From contig CP085833.1 of NCBI GenBank assembly GCA_020809705.1, positions 2,852,001-2,916,000 on the forward strand: a stretch of DNA of 64,000 nt, written 5' to 3'. A program made the position numbers and the translations under genes. Source of the stretch: Calonectria ilicicola (Eukaryota > Ascomycota > Sordariomycetes > Hypocreales > Nectriaceae). This document shows, piece by piece, positions 13,368-24,665 of the stretch; the first letter of the stretch is position 1; each line of letters starts with the position of its first letter. The notes under the pieces are model-generated. The model saw nothing but the letters and a program-made list of their open reading frames with translations. It searched no databases and was not told the DNA's origin.

Positions 13368-13507
13368 CCGGAAATACCCTTATACCTTGATTTCCTGGAC
13401 ACGCCAAAAACACCCTTTGATCGCTCCCCTCCCTCGCTTGCCCTCGAGCTCAGACTCGTCATACTCTCCCAAACCCATTCAATTGAGCGACGTCTCTCTT
13501 CCCTAAC

Positions 13508-14772
13508 ATGGCTGTCGACGTCTTTTCAGTACCCGTCTTTCTCGTTGTTTTTAGGGAGACTGTCGAGACTGTCATCATCGTCTCGGTTCTATTAGCTTTC
13601 CTTAAACAGACGCTGGATGGCCCCGATGGAGATGTCAGAATCTACAAACGCCTGAGGCGCCAGGTGAGCCATTGCCACCATTCATGCCATGAACCTATCT
13701 CCCTCATCATAGAAGACTAACGACATGGTTTCATCTAGGTTTGGCTTGGAACCGGCATTGGTTTCTTCATCTGTATGGTCATTGCTGCCGCCGTCATTGG
13801 TGTATTTTACACCGTCGGAAACACCTCTTGGGAGAAGAACGAGTTTTACTACGAGGGTGCTTTCTGTCTCTTCGCGTCCCTCATCATCACCGTCATGGGC
13901 GCCGCACTTCTTCGTATTGGTAAAATGCAATCCAAGTGGCGTGTTAAACTTGCCAAGGCCATAGAGTCGCCTCTCCGGGCTGGCTCCGGCGGCTTTCTCA
14001 AGAAATTCTTTGAGAAGTACGCCATGTTTGTCCTGCCTTTCATCACAATCCTACGTGAGGGCATTGAAGCCGTTGTATTCGTCGCCGGCGTTTCCTTCTC
14101 CGCTTCTGCCAAGGCCATCCCGCTGCCTACCATAATTGGTCTCCTAGCCGGCAGCATTGTTGGTTACATCTTATACAAGTAAGCTGTTTTCTTCTCCTTT
14201 CCAATTCATACTACCATTCTAACCAGCTTTGTGCCATAGGGGTGGGTCAACGGCAAAGCTCCAGATCTTCCTCGTTGCTTCGACTTGTCTTCTATATCTA
14301 GTCGCCGCCGGCCTCTTTTCCAGATCTGTCTGGAGCTTTGAACAGCAAAAGTGGAATGAATTCATCGGCGGCGAAGCTTCAGAGTTTGGTGCTGGTCCCG
14401 GCTCGTACGATATTGACCAGAGCGTGTGGCATGTCAACGTGCGTATATCTCTTTTACATTGTAGATTTTAACGCAAGCAGTCCTAACAAGATATAGTGCT
14501 GTTCGCCTATTACGTCCGATGGTGGTGGTTGGGGAATTTTCAACGCCATCTTTGGCTGGACTAACTCTGCCACATATGGGTCTGTCATCTCTTACAACCT
14601 GTACTGGATCTTTGTTATGACTGGTTTCATCGTGATGCGATTCAAGGAAGTCAATGGTCGATGGCCATTGACAAAGGCTAAACCAGTCGCTCGTGCTGAC
14701 AACAGCAGCGAAAGCCACGATAGTACTCATGGCGACAAGAACATTGCTAGTGAAAAGACAACGACAGTTTAA
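13508..14772 (+). CDS. ftr1: high-affinity plasma membrane iron permease (Ftr1/FtrA type)
   Basis: Imports the Fe3+ produced by the partner ferroxidase. Exons 13508-13663, 13739-14178, 14240-14438 and 14497-14772 give 356 residues. Two iron-exchange motifs of the family are at the same positions as in yeast Ftr1: RETVE at 16-20 and REGIE at 158-162. Several strongly hydrophobic segments follow the expected seven-helix pattern, starting at the N terminus without a cleavable signal. The tail after the last helix is polar and Ser/Asp-rich. The gene is divergent from the ferroxidase and has a consensus iron-repressor GATA site about 140 bp upstream. RETVE differs from the more usual REGLE/REALE form at the two middle residues, while the Arg and both Glu are kept. 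Confidence 0.95.
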
Positions 14773-14929
14773 AAATAGGTCAGCTGTGGGAATATGAAAG
14801 GATAAGCAACTGCGTGGCACCACGAGGAATAAAGTCCACCGGGTGCAGACATCTAAGTTGGTCGCTTTTTTACATCTTCATGAGTCTATCTAGTTTATTT
14901 ATGAAGCAACAATCAAGCCATGTATTCTA

Positions 14930-16411
14930 TCATGTTTCTGGTGTCCAATTCCATGCATCCGCCGTAAACATGGTCCTAGCCATTTTGTCGGTGTACAGAG
15001 CACCCTCATGTCGAAGCCGAGAATCGCTGGCGAGGGATCTTGTAAACGAAAATGTCTTAACGTCGTCATCACCATCATGATCATGACCATTCTCTTTCAA
15101 AGTGATCCACGACACGTCACCTCGTCGCTTTTTCCAATCGGGATGAGAGATGGAAATGACAGTGGAGGACAACATGGTACGGATGTAACTAATAATAGGT
15201 TCCACCCGTACCCTCAGGCCACAATTTGTGTGGTACTTGTCAATTTGGTAATTGGGGCACTGTTGAATGGATGTGAGCAATTCCTCAACCTCCAACATGG
15301 CTGTATCGGGGACTGAATCTAGAGACGCAGGTCCAAAGTCAACCAAGAACAAGAGATTCTTGGAGATAAAAAACTTGAGCATTTGGCCAAGTTGAAACGA
15401 GTCACATGCTCCGCTTGTGTCATAGCCCATTTTACACTGTCTCTCGCGTGATGAGAACTGCGAGAAGAAGTGACGCTGAACCGACGCGATGGTGTTGAGA
15501 ATGCACTCTCGCCTGTATCGAAGTTCCTCTATTATTTAGTCAGCGCCGTGCTTCACTTCAAATTTTGGCCAAAAAAAATTACCTTCTATCCCGTCTGGCA
15601 GGTTCCACCAGGCAGCAGTCATGATTGAGGTAGCGTCGTGGAAGTCACTCCAGAGACTAGAGCCCCGTAGAATCAACTCTCTCGTGGCCCGGTGAAACTG
15701 CACTGGCTGTCCCAGCAGCCATGCAACCAGAATCTTTTGCCTTAGTGCTTGCTCTGTTTCGGTAGGTTTGCCATCTTCGCTTCGGAGAGGCTTGCTTGTT
15801 GTCACAGGCCACCTGAACTTGAGGTCCGAGATGAGCGATCGGGACACACCCGCGACGCAGTCAAAGCGGTCGGCCATGATGGCCAGCGTCGTGGCATACG
15901 ACATTGTTGCACGTGTGGTTTTTGGAGGTCGTTGATGAATAATGTTCAGAAGGTCTTCCAAGACATTCTCCCGACTAGCAGCCTTTGTAGCTTCATCATC
16001 ATCCTTGATGGGGATCCAGGGTAAGTCTTCAATCTTCGCCTCGCTCGGCTTGGCTCCGTTCTGAGCAAGCTTATCATGAGCTTCCGATATAACCCTCGCC
16101 TCGCGAAACTGCGAATTGGAAAGCAAGTTTGAGAAATATTTTGAGTGCTTCTTTAGTGCCTCCAGGCTGACACGGTAGGTCACCCTAACCTTTGGTTTCA
16201 AATCCGAAACTGGAGGAGGTTGGGTTCCAGCCTTTCTGCTCGCTGCGAGGGCTGCTTTGCGTGTCTTGTTCAAGGTGGCAGCAGAAGTTTCAAATGTCAC
16301 ATCCAAGACAATGTCTCCGGCAGGGTCAACGTCTACCGCAAGAGGCGGACGGCTCTTAGAAGGGTCAGAGGCATCCGCATCGGCGGGAGCAGTGGCTGCG
16401 GACTCGCCCAT
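14930..16411 (-). CDS. BTB/POZ-like fungal protein of unknown function
   Basis: Exons 16411-15583 and 15528-14930 give 475 residues; the intron junction restores DGIEEELRYRRECILNTI. The N-terminal half resembles the fungal BTB-like family (a VDPAGDIVLDV strand and YRVSLEALKKHSKYFSNLL, the usual start of the BTB fold), with a linker rich in Ala, Lys and Pro. The C-terminal half contains the companion region of this family, with RERQCKMGYD and FQLGQMLKFF. Such proteins are common in filamentous fungi but have no established role; BTB folds usually mediate protein-protein contact. It is convergent with the iron permease at a distance of 157 bp; I infer no functional link. The frame continues upstream of 16411 without a nearer ATG, so this start is the best choice. 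Confidence 0.75.
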
Positions 16412-17580
16412 GACGTCGATTTCATAGACATGGAGAGGCTGGCCGGAATCTCGGCTACTGTGGCTTTGTGTGTGCCGCGGGCGGCTGTCCGGTAAGTCTG
16501 GTACGTGAATAGGTGGCGGATTATGATGTCGACTCTAACATCGACATGGATTCAGACAGCATCACCACCGCCTGGATCCGTCTTTGGGGCTTGGGCTGCG
16601 GTTATGCCCCACCGATTTGCGGCGGGGGTACGTACCGCTGCTGAGTTTCTGCAAGGAGCCGGGCTGCAATATCTGGACTCTTTCATTTCCATTGAATCAT
16701 TATTTACTCATTTATTTTATTTTATTCGCCTTTACCACAGAGCACATTGTCTTTCACCGCTTCTATATATTTATCATCGACCCACTCACGCACGGGTTCT
16801 ATCTCGTGGTCTCGTTTAGACTGGTTGATATCATCGTCAATATCGTTGGCGTGGCTAGTGTGCTGAAAGTATTACATTCACCCATCCGCAATTCACCCCT
16901 TGTGTGTGGACCGGATTGGGCTATGCAAACTAGTATGATTGAATTTACCTTATTTAGATTCTGAGAACCCGCCATTTGTGAGACTTGGATCACCTTGTTG
17001 AAACACGCAGCCTCAGCGACAATGTCAGTCACTGTAGGCCCCCTCCATCAAGTCCACTGAAGCCGCTGTCAAGCGCTAAATTACGGGGCTCCTGGGAGTC
17101 AGAACCCCGCGCCGCACAATCACCGCCGAAAGGTGGCGCTGTTCCTGCTATGATTGGCCACATGACAGGCCTGGCAAGCTTCCCTGGACCTTCTGAGCCT
17201 AGCAAAGGCTCCACTCTGGAAACGATTCTCCATTGTCGTCACCATGAACTCTGAATCTCAAAACTACGCCAGCTTCTTCTCCTCCACAGCACTGCGAGTG
17301 CCTGGGGGATCACCGTGATTTTGACGGCCCTCTCAAGGTGCTTTACCAACCCTAACCTCTCACCTTGCCTTACCCCAGCGTCTCCTGTCCACTGCGCCTG
17401 TCGACCTTAGTCTCCGATATCGATCCGCCTCCCCCTTTGCCGTTTCCGCCAACGATTCTACCCCCAACAGCTTGCCCCATGGCTCTGGACAGCGGCATCT
17501 GTGCGGCGCTTCTGTATTTCCTGGGTCGCTGAGGTCCTAAGACTCGGCTGTTCAGCTCACAAAAGCGTTACTTCAAGACA
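16412..17580. other. divergent intergenic region upstream of the PP2C gene
   Basis: About 1.2 kb separating the BTB-like gene and the PP2C phosphatase, transcribed away from each other. Its right part is leader-like, with C/T-rich sequence and two short upstream open frames (17244-17318 and 17479-17532). I see no other gene. Confidence 0.5.
17479..17532 (+). promoter_or_regulatory. upstream open reading frame in the PP2C leader
   Basis: A 17-codon ATG frame (MALDSGICAALLYFLGR) ending 48 bases before the PP2C start. A second one of 24 codons lies at 17244-17318. They matter only if transcription begins upstream of them, which the sequence alone does not show. Confidence 0.3.
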
Positions 17581-19548
17581 ATGGCCCCATTTGCGCGTCC
17601 AGCAGTAGCTTCTTCGGCCACCTTTGCGGCTCGGTTCCCGAACCCGATCTCGCAACTTTGCGCCTCCCCGAGCACCCTCAACCCCAACAAGGCCATTCGA
17701 AATGCTAGCTCTGGTGCGCTACTCCGGCGACAGCGCATCTTAGGAGCAAATTTCCGTTCATTTTCTCAAACAACCTCCCTTCTAACTGCAGAATTTGCCG
17801 TTGGACGATCCTGGACATGCTGCAGAAAGCGGCCGCTCTGTGTTAGCGACTTATCCCCGCTGTGCGTCGCGACGCAAACACAGCACAGCTTCCACACATA
17901 TTTTGTAACCCACCTCCCCTCATCATCTGTTCATCCAGATGCCCGAATATCGCGGGGCCCAGGTCACAAATTGCCGCGTGATGCCTCAACCCCTCATACC
18001 CCAAGCCCGGGGTCTGCTCCCGCCGTCGCCCCACCCTATATTCCGTCGACGAGAGATTTGACCGTTGTGCGCATCCCCATGCGCCGAGCCAAGCACCACC
18101 TTGGTGTTGCAACCGACCGTGGAGATCGTCCATATAACGAGGATAGAGACCAAGCTGGTACCATTAGCCTTCCAGCGTTTGCTAGGAGAGCTCCACGAAG
18201 CGTACAGCAGAAGCCGGGAGAAGCAACCCCTGCAGATAGCGCTTTGGGTGATCCGCAAGTTTTCTACTTTGGCGTTTTCGATGGACACGGAGGAACTCAG
18301 TGTGCTGATTTTATAAAAGATGAGTTACCCGGATATATTGAGAACGCTGCAAAGGACTTTGGTTTGCAGAGCAGCTTGCGCAAGAAGAAACCAGGGCGAG
18401 AAAATGGGTACCCCAGGGTGACATCCAAAGCTCCCGCCACGAAGAATGAAGCCCTGAATGCCGTGGAAATGAAAGGGCCTGAGGAAGTTAAGAAGGATAT
18501 GGAAATTCCACGCAACGAGGCCGCTCACATGTCTGATAAACCTGTACATGGGGAGCCAATTCACAGTGCAACCTCCCCCCCTGCTGAGGTTACAGATCGC
18601 GCAAAGGCCATCCAATTAGAGAAGGATTTGGTCAATGAGTATAAACAAACCATTGGAGGATACTTTAGGCGGTTCCATCCTGAGTACTTTGTTCTCTCGA
18701 AGGACGGCACGGAGGATGGGAACATCACGATCGAGTCCGTCCTGACATACGCCTTTCTGCGCGCTGACCTTGATTTTGTGTCAGCTCAGGCCCAAAAGGT
18801 AGATCCTGACGATTCCAGGGTGAGCGATACCCCACTGAACAACGATGAGATCCTAGGTGCTCCATCGACACCGTCGGGTCAGGGCATTGGTGGCCCAACT
18901 CGTTTCAAGGGAGGCTCTACAGCTTCTATCGCACTGATTTCAACGCCCACCCCTGCGCCTTTTTGGCACCCGGCCGCACAATCCACCCTTCTTTGCGCCC
19001 ACGTTGGCGATAGTCGCATTCTTCTCTGCGATACGGCCACGGGTCTTGCTCAGCCTCTCACATCGGATCACCATCCAAGCAACCCCACTGAAACCCGTCG
19101 TTTACGCCGATATGCCCCCGCCGGGTCCATGGTGTCTGGCGACAGCTTTGGCGAAGAGCGTATCGCTGGCCTAGCAAATAGCCGCGCTTTTGGCGACATG
19201 AAGAGCAAACGAATTGGCGTATCCGCAGAGCCCGAAATCACTCGCGTCGAGATGGGCCCTGCCGAGTACTCGTTCCTCGTGCTCATGTCAGATGGAATCT
19301 CTGGCACTCTAAGTGACCAAGAGATTGTCGACGTTGTCAAGGAGGCCCGCACCCCGGAGGAAGGCGCCCGCAGCGTTGTAAAGTATGCGACTGAGGTATC
19401 TTCCGATGGCGATAACGCCACTTGCCAAGTCGTCCGTCTCGGTGGCTGGGAACGACGCTCTGAAGGCGGCCTGGGTAGTTTGGGCACGAAAGAACTCCGT
19501 GATATGCGCATCACTGAGGCCCAGGACCCTCGTCGCGGTAAAAGGTAG
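17581..19548 (+). CDS. mitochondrial-type PP2C serine/threonine phosphatase (Ptc6/Aup1-like)
   Basis: Metal-dependent phosphatase of 655 residues in one exon. The first 65 residues are rich in Ala, Ser and Arg with almost no acid, and the segment RRQRILGANFRSFSQTT looks like a mitochondrial presequence. PP2C motifs appear in order: a metal Asp/Glu region with NED at 186-188, DGHGG at 234-238, FKGGSTA, HVGDSR, SDHHPSN, RAFGD, MSDG (Asp571) and GDNAT (Asp611). An insert of about 150 residues, rich in Lys, Glu and Pro, separates the DGHGG region from the next core segment. Long inserts and the GGSTA form are seen in the yeast Ptc6 branch, which acts in mitochondria and mitophagy; that placement is an inference. 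It is tail to tail with the HET-C gene. Confidence 0.85.
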   Translation: MAPFARPAVASSATFAARFPNPISQLCASPSTLNPNKAIRNASSGALLRRQRILGANFRSFSQTTSLLTAEFAVGRSWTCCRKRPLCVSDLSPLCVATQTQHSFHTYFVTHLPSSSVHPDARISRGPGHKLPRDASTPHTPSPGSAPAVAPPYIPSTRDLTVVRIPMRRAKHHLGVATDRGDRPYNEDRDQAGTISLPAFARRAPRSVQQKPGEATPADSALGDPQVFYFGVFDGHGGTQCADFIKDELPGYIENAAKDFGLQSSLRKKKPGRENGYPRVTSKAPATKNEALNAVEMKGPEEVKKDMEIPRNEAAHMSDKPVHGEPIHSATSPPAEVTDRAKAIQLEKDLVNEYKQTIGGYFRRFHPEYFVLSKDGTEDGNITIESVLTYAFLRADLDFVSAQAQKVDPDDSRVSDTPLNNDEILGAPSTPSGQGIGGPTRFKGGSTASIALISTPTPAPFWHPAAQSTLLCAHVGDSRILLCDTATGLAQPLTSDHHPSNPTETRRLRRYAPAGSMVSGDSFGEERIAGLANSRAFGDMKSKRIGVSAEPEITRVEMGPAEYSFLVLMSDGISGTLSDQEIVDVVKEARTPEEGARSVVKYATEVSSDGDNATCQVVRLGGWERRSEGGLGSLGTKELRDMRITEAQDPRRGKR

Positions 19549-20081
19549 AGGGATATCCCTCATTCCGTTGTGTACAAGTTAAATTATGAGCGAATCGAAA
19601 GCAAAAACCTACATTTAGAAAACCGATTTTGGGTTTCTCGAAAAAAGACTGAAGCCCCGGCGATAGCATATGTATACATTGCATCTTCATAGCCCAGCGG
19701 CTGATTTGCCTGCTTTTTCCTGTTTGGGTCTTTTTTTTTCTGGGTTTCTAGCATGGGATTGGGAGTTTCGGGGATAGTTCAGAGCAGAGATGCCATTATG
19801 CGAAGCGGGCCGTCCATCTACTTGCTCGGGGTTAGAACTTCTTCCCCAGTTGGACTGAGCTTGTGGGATCTGTACCCTTGTACGAAATGTTTGTAAATTT
19901 TCTTGCCAGAAGAGATCTACCTAGTCAATTGAATACCTTCCCCTCAATCTTCCTTATCCGTGCTGGGTATCTTTCACGACCGTCAACTCAACCCCCCTTT
20001 ACTGACCCCGGTCCATATTCACATATCTCATGTCACCAACTTGAATACGAAATGGTGCATCTCCAGCTACAGCCTTTCTAT
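19549..20081. other. convergent spacer between PP2C and HET-C genes
   Basis: A 533-base region between two 3' ends, with a T run at 19731-19739. No coding frame is supported. It presumably holds both 3' untranslated regions. Confidence 0.5.
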
Positions 20082-22555
20082 TCAGTACCTGGGGCCATGA
20101 CCGGGATATTGGTTCCACGAGGGAGGTTGTCCATGCGGCCCCTGTCCGTATGGAGGTTGGGAATAGGTTGGTTGCTCGTACGGCGCTCCATATCCTGGCG
20201 CTCCATATTGCTGTGGTGGAGGCTGTCCCCATTGTCCAGGTGGCGGTTGGCCGCCATAGCCGTGAGGTGCGCCGTAGCCTCCGGACTGATGTTGTTGGTG
20301 AGGTGGAGGGCCTTGGTGATTATATCCGACTTCGGATGAACCATACGAAGGATTCTGACCGTAGTCAAAAGAAGTGTTACTGGCAGGAGCTGGGGTATTG
20401 GAGAGATAATCGGTTGCAGGGTTGCCATCCTTGCCCTCCATCGAGTTTAGATCACGGGTGCTGATCTGGGACCAGAGCCCGCCGGCCGTTTTGCTGTGGC
20501 CACCAAAGGTACCATGGGAATGAGCACAGCCCTCGTTAGGGTTGAAGCTTCGGCTACCATTTTTGGTGTTTAGAATGTGATTTTTGTGGTTCTTAACGGA
20601 TTCTGAAGAAAGAAGGTGGGCGAGCTCATGGCGACGGGGATGCTCATTAGCCCACTGCTTGACAGTATCGAACATGTCGCGCTGAATCTGGATATTATCA
20701 TCCCGGGCCGCAGGATGATGGAACGCACGGAGAATATCATTCATAACTTCGTCTACAGGAACAGATGTGTTCTCCCAGGCATAGAGAATACGCCTGAACA
20801 CAGTTAGCAAGTAATCGTGAGAGAGGGGCTGCTTCCAGCTGTGCAACCTACGGGACAACATATTGAAGAATAGTAGCAGCAATGCGACCTGCACATGAGT
20901 TGAGAATGTTCGTAAAGTGATCCTTGGATAACATAGAGTGAGTGGGGTCTGAGCAGCGAGGGTTCTCCCAGGGTTCCAGCTGTGATTTGGCGCTGGCAGT
21001 GATGACACCCGAGGAACCATCCTTCAGGACTTTGGAGACCTGGTTGATAATAGGACGGATGAACGGGGCAAGCAGACCGAGAATAAAAGCTGTGAGTGTC
21101 TCACTGATCTTCTCCAGGAGCTTCTCCAGCCCGGGAACTTTGGCGATACCACGGCTGATAGCCTTGACGATCTTGTCTCGGAACTCAAGGATGGGGTAAA
21201 TTTGTCCTGCGACCTTGACGGGATCAAAATTGGGACTCATACCGGGGACGACATTAGCGTTGTCTCGGCTTAAGTCTCGACTTTGATGGTTCAATCGGTC
21301 TTGGGCTTCCGAAGCGGCTTTGAGATCCCTTGCCTGGGAAGCAAAGCCACCACCAACACCAGGAAGTTTACCGACCAGAGAGATAAAGTCAGTTGGACCG
21401 GAAAGTCCAAAAAAGCCTCGGGAGGAGGACGCGGCGGCAGAAGACCCTTCTGCGTTCTTGAGAGCAATATCGACCTCGTCGACTTCGGCCTGTGTGAAGT
21501 GGTCGGAGGCTTCTCCAATGACTGAATGCAAGAAATCCACAACTCCAAAGGTACCAGTGACGAGGGGAAACACTCGCTTGCCATTGAGGTTGATCTCAGT
21601 CGCCGATCCACAGTGGGGGAAGACTGAGTGATACCCAAGTTCCTTGAGAGCCAGCTCGCAGTAGTTGCTGTGCGCGCTGAAGTCCTCCATACAGTGCAGG
21701 GCTTGCCCCAAGCATCGAAGAGCCTCACAAAGATCCTCCTCCTTGCCACGTTTAGAGCCACTGGTGTAGAGTCGGCCGAAGTGGATGGATCTGGCGAAAC
21801 TATAGCGAAGATAGCCAGAACTCGTTGCCCATTGGCCAGATTCGTTTGCAATGTAGTTTTTCATGCCTGTCCTTGGGTCGATCTCTGTTTCAATCGGTTG
21901 GACTGGGCCGCGGAGGCGAGGATCAAACGTGCGCGCATCGCCGCCATCCGCATAGCCGAGGGGGTTATCGATGTGTTCCTCAGGGCGATAAACGCCTAGA
22001 CGTTCCTCGGTCACCTCAAACTCTTCGGTGGCATAACCAAAGGCCATAAAAGACAACACCCAGACCTTGATCAAGGTTAGATTGGTTGAAAAGCACACGA
22101 CATGGCAATGCGACAGGAGGACATACAAGAATGCGAATAGTTGGGGCATTGACGCTTTTTAAGCTACCGATGTCGACAGCTTGGGAGTAGTCACGCAGCC
22201 AATTTCCAAAATAGGTGCGCTTGATGAGCATAGATGTCCATTTCTTTCCGTGAATAAATGCGATCGTTTCGAGAATATCTTCAATGTCTGGAGGTGGTAG
22301 TGTTAGCGCGGGTGTCTACTAACTATCGAGGGGTAGCATGAGATGCGAACCTCCATGGCGCCAATTGTGACCTTCAACCTAAAAGGCGCGACAGTTAGCG
22401 ATAAGAGAACATGGAGTTTATTGTGATAAGAATCGCACCTGCGCGATGGAAGGAATGTTGCCAGCTCCAAAAGCCGAGGCCTTGCCGGGCAGCAGAATGA
22501 GGCAGACTGCGATGAGCAGAAGCCAGGTGCCCCGCGGCAACGAAAATGATGGCAT
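20082..22555 (-). CDS. het-c: HET-C family protein (heterokaryon-incompatibility C homologue)
   Basis: Homologue of the Neurospora HET-C protein, a secreted or plasma-membrane-associated protein that in that species sets one heterokaryon-incompatibility specificity. Exons 22555-22439, 22378-22351, 22287-22127, 22065-20852 and 20793-20082 sum to 744 codons (743 residues). An N-terminal signal peptide (LLLIAVCLILLPGKASA) is followed by FGAGNIPSIAQ-VEGHNWRHGDIED, characteristic of the family, then a long conserved body containing LRCLGQALHCMEDFSAHSNY. The C-terminal 100 residues are rich in Gly, Pro, Gln and Tyr with QYGAPGYGAPY-type repeats, as in other HET-C proteins. The second exon is only 28 nt. 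No HET-domain partner gene (pin-c type) lies nearby, so a role in incompatibility cannot be assumed. Confidence 0.92.
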
Positions 22556-24665
22556 TGCGCAGCCTTACAGCCGGAGCAGCACGGACGACGGAGCAGGTGG
22601 CGGGGTACAGGTAGGTGTATTACGGCGGCGTATGTAGTCCCAGTCGACAAAGAGGAGAGGGGATATTCGGAGTAAGAGATCGAGCGCAAGTTGAGGTGAA
22701 GGAGGGGGAGTGAGATGAAAGGGGAATAAAAAAAAAAAGCGGTTTCCGGGCAGTAAGACTGAATCTTCTGGGCACGAACTTGGAATGGCCACTTGACGAC
22801 GGGATGACTGTGGCTGAACCTGAGCTCCGCCAGCTTTGGTTTTGGGTTAGCCCTTCCAGGGTCTGTTGGGTGTCTTCTTTGGCGTAGGCATGGTAGGGCA
22901 GTGCTGCATTGGGTGCATAGCGCATCAACAGGCTCATTGTTAGCGCTTCCACTGGTGCTTCGATACGGGGATACGGGGACCCGCGGATAGGCGCGCTCAG
23001 TATGCCCCGCCAGGCCTCCAAGGCTGGGCTGCATGAGGGCTTCACCAGCGGCTCTCAACGCCCAACCAGGCCCATGACTCTGCACATGATCCTGCAAACT
23101 AACACTGTCAAAACAGCTGCAGGCTCCTGCCAAGATCGACGATGGTGCCGTGTCAACCGTTGCGGTGCGTGGTTGGGCTATCGATCCCGTGCATTATGAT
23201 GTGCTCACCACCAGTAATGGAATGGATGTTAAAATCTAACGTTACTGAGTCTGTGTCATCTCTACCATTGCTTTTACGAAAATTCCTTTGTTAGGCTAGA
23301 TTGGTGAGATGTAGATACTGGGTCATGCTGGAAAGTAGAAAGTTGCGGGCCTGGGAGACAATGGCACATGTGATTCTTCAAGAAAGCCTCTGCCCTCGGT
23401 GATACTGGGAGGCCGCAATTGATTACCCAAGGTAATACTCTCTTCTTGGCAGTGGCACGCGGGAGCAAATTTCGGACCGTTTGCGCCTTAGTATTACCTG
23501 GTACCTAAATGAGATTGAATTCGGCAAAAGTACAGGTTCTCGCGTTGCCGTTGGCCAACCAAACTAGGGAGCCGACCTGGTTCCTGTCTGACTGTCGCAG
23601 CCGTGGCTTGTTGGTGAGTGCGAATGCCGCAGTGGCCGCAATGGCCGAAGCATCAGCCAATCCAACGCGTCCCTGCACCAAAGCATCCGCATGATGGGCT
23701 GATGACCTCCTGGGTCCTACGTCAAGTCTAATTGCAAGGACATACAATCTCAGTATGGCTAGCCTTTTCTCCTCGTAAAATATCCATATTTCTAAGCCGT
23801 TATTAAAAACTTAACACTGTCCGACACGTCCGAGGAAGCCGTCGTCTTGAAAGGGCACGGTTCCACATGGTCGTTTTGTTTGAGGAGGTACCCGCATTGT
23901 TGCCTCCGGGACTTGGGCTTTCCGATCGGGCCAGTTTTTTTTTCTTTCCCCATTACCCTTGCGTCTGTTCGTTTGTGTCTACTGTAATAATACGTGGATC
24001 CCATTAAAGCAAAACCCCTGGATTCGATGAGATTGATTAATGCCATTGACCACGATTCAGCTCTTTGTTAGCTTAAACTCGGTACTTGCTCTATACCCAA
24101 GTAGCCATACTCGGAGCACACTGCATATGGTTTTTGTATGATGCAATTAATCATCCCCCTTTCGCGTTAGACATCCCGATGGCACGGTCTACGGGTTGGT
24201 TATCTGGCAAAACCTACATATGAGCCCATACGACAAATGGTCCATTTCCTATTGGAATATTGTTACTTTCTTCCCGGCAAATCCCAGCTTCCCTGCCTTT
24301 TTACCCGTAGCCTCCATCCGTGTGGCCTGTTCTCTGGTCATTATAGCGCCACCTGGTCGCTAACACAGATAGGGAGGATCCTCATTAAAAAAAAACCAAC
24401 CCCAAACCCCTGTGCGGCTTCCCGCCCTTCCGTCCCTTCGACGTGTGTACAATTGTCCTAAGAACAGGCACCAGTTTCCTTCCTTTGCTTCCAATCGCTG
24501 TTCGCCTGGCGTTGTGGCTTCCCTCCTTTAAAGATTCTCCATCATACCTTCCTTTGGCGCCAAAGCTACCACTCCTCAGTCGCGCACTGCATCGTCCTCT
24601 TATGCAATCGCCCCCCTCGATCAACAGTCCCGACTGATCTTCCTCCCCCACCGCCATCTTCAAAC
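22556..24665. other. divergent intergenic region between HET-C and fatty acid 2-hydroxylase
   Basis: About 2.1 kb between two divergent genes. It contains both promoters, an A run at 22729-22738 and T-rich sequence near 23937-23945. The last 250 bases before 24666 are C/T-rich leader. Open frames are short and lack motifs. Confidence 0.5.

Larger units (their letters stand above)
10897..13507. promoter_or_regulatory. shared divergent promoter region of ferroxidase and iron permease
   Basis: A 2.6-kb gene-free interval between the divergently transcribed fet3 and ftr1 genes. It holds T-rich tracts (11655-11670, 12361-12371), C-rich runs and, near the permease end, a cluster of GATA motifs listed separately. 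Open frames inside it lack motifs and look random. Its size is larger than needed for two core promoters and leaves room for iron-responsive control from both sides. Confidence 0.6.

Noticed and set aside
20082..22555. Possible active heterokaryon-incompatibility locus
   Set aside because: No HET-domain partner gene is visible in the window, so only the family membership is claimed.
22303..23133. 276-codon minus-strand frame overlapping the HET-C start
   Set aside because: It overlaps HET-C exons 1 and 2 in another frame and has a composition unlike a real protein.
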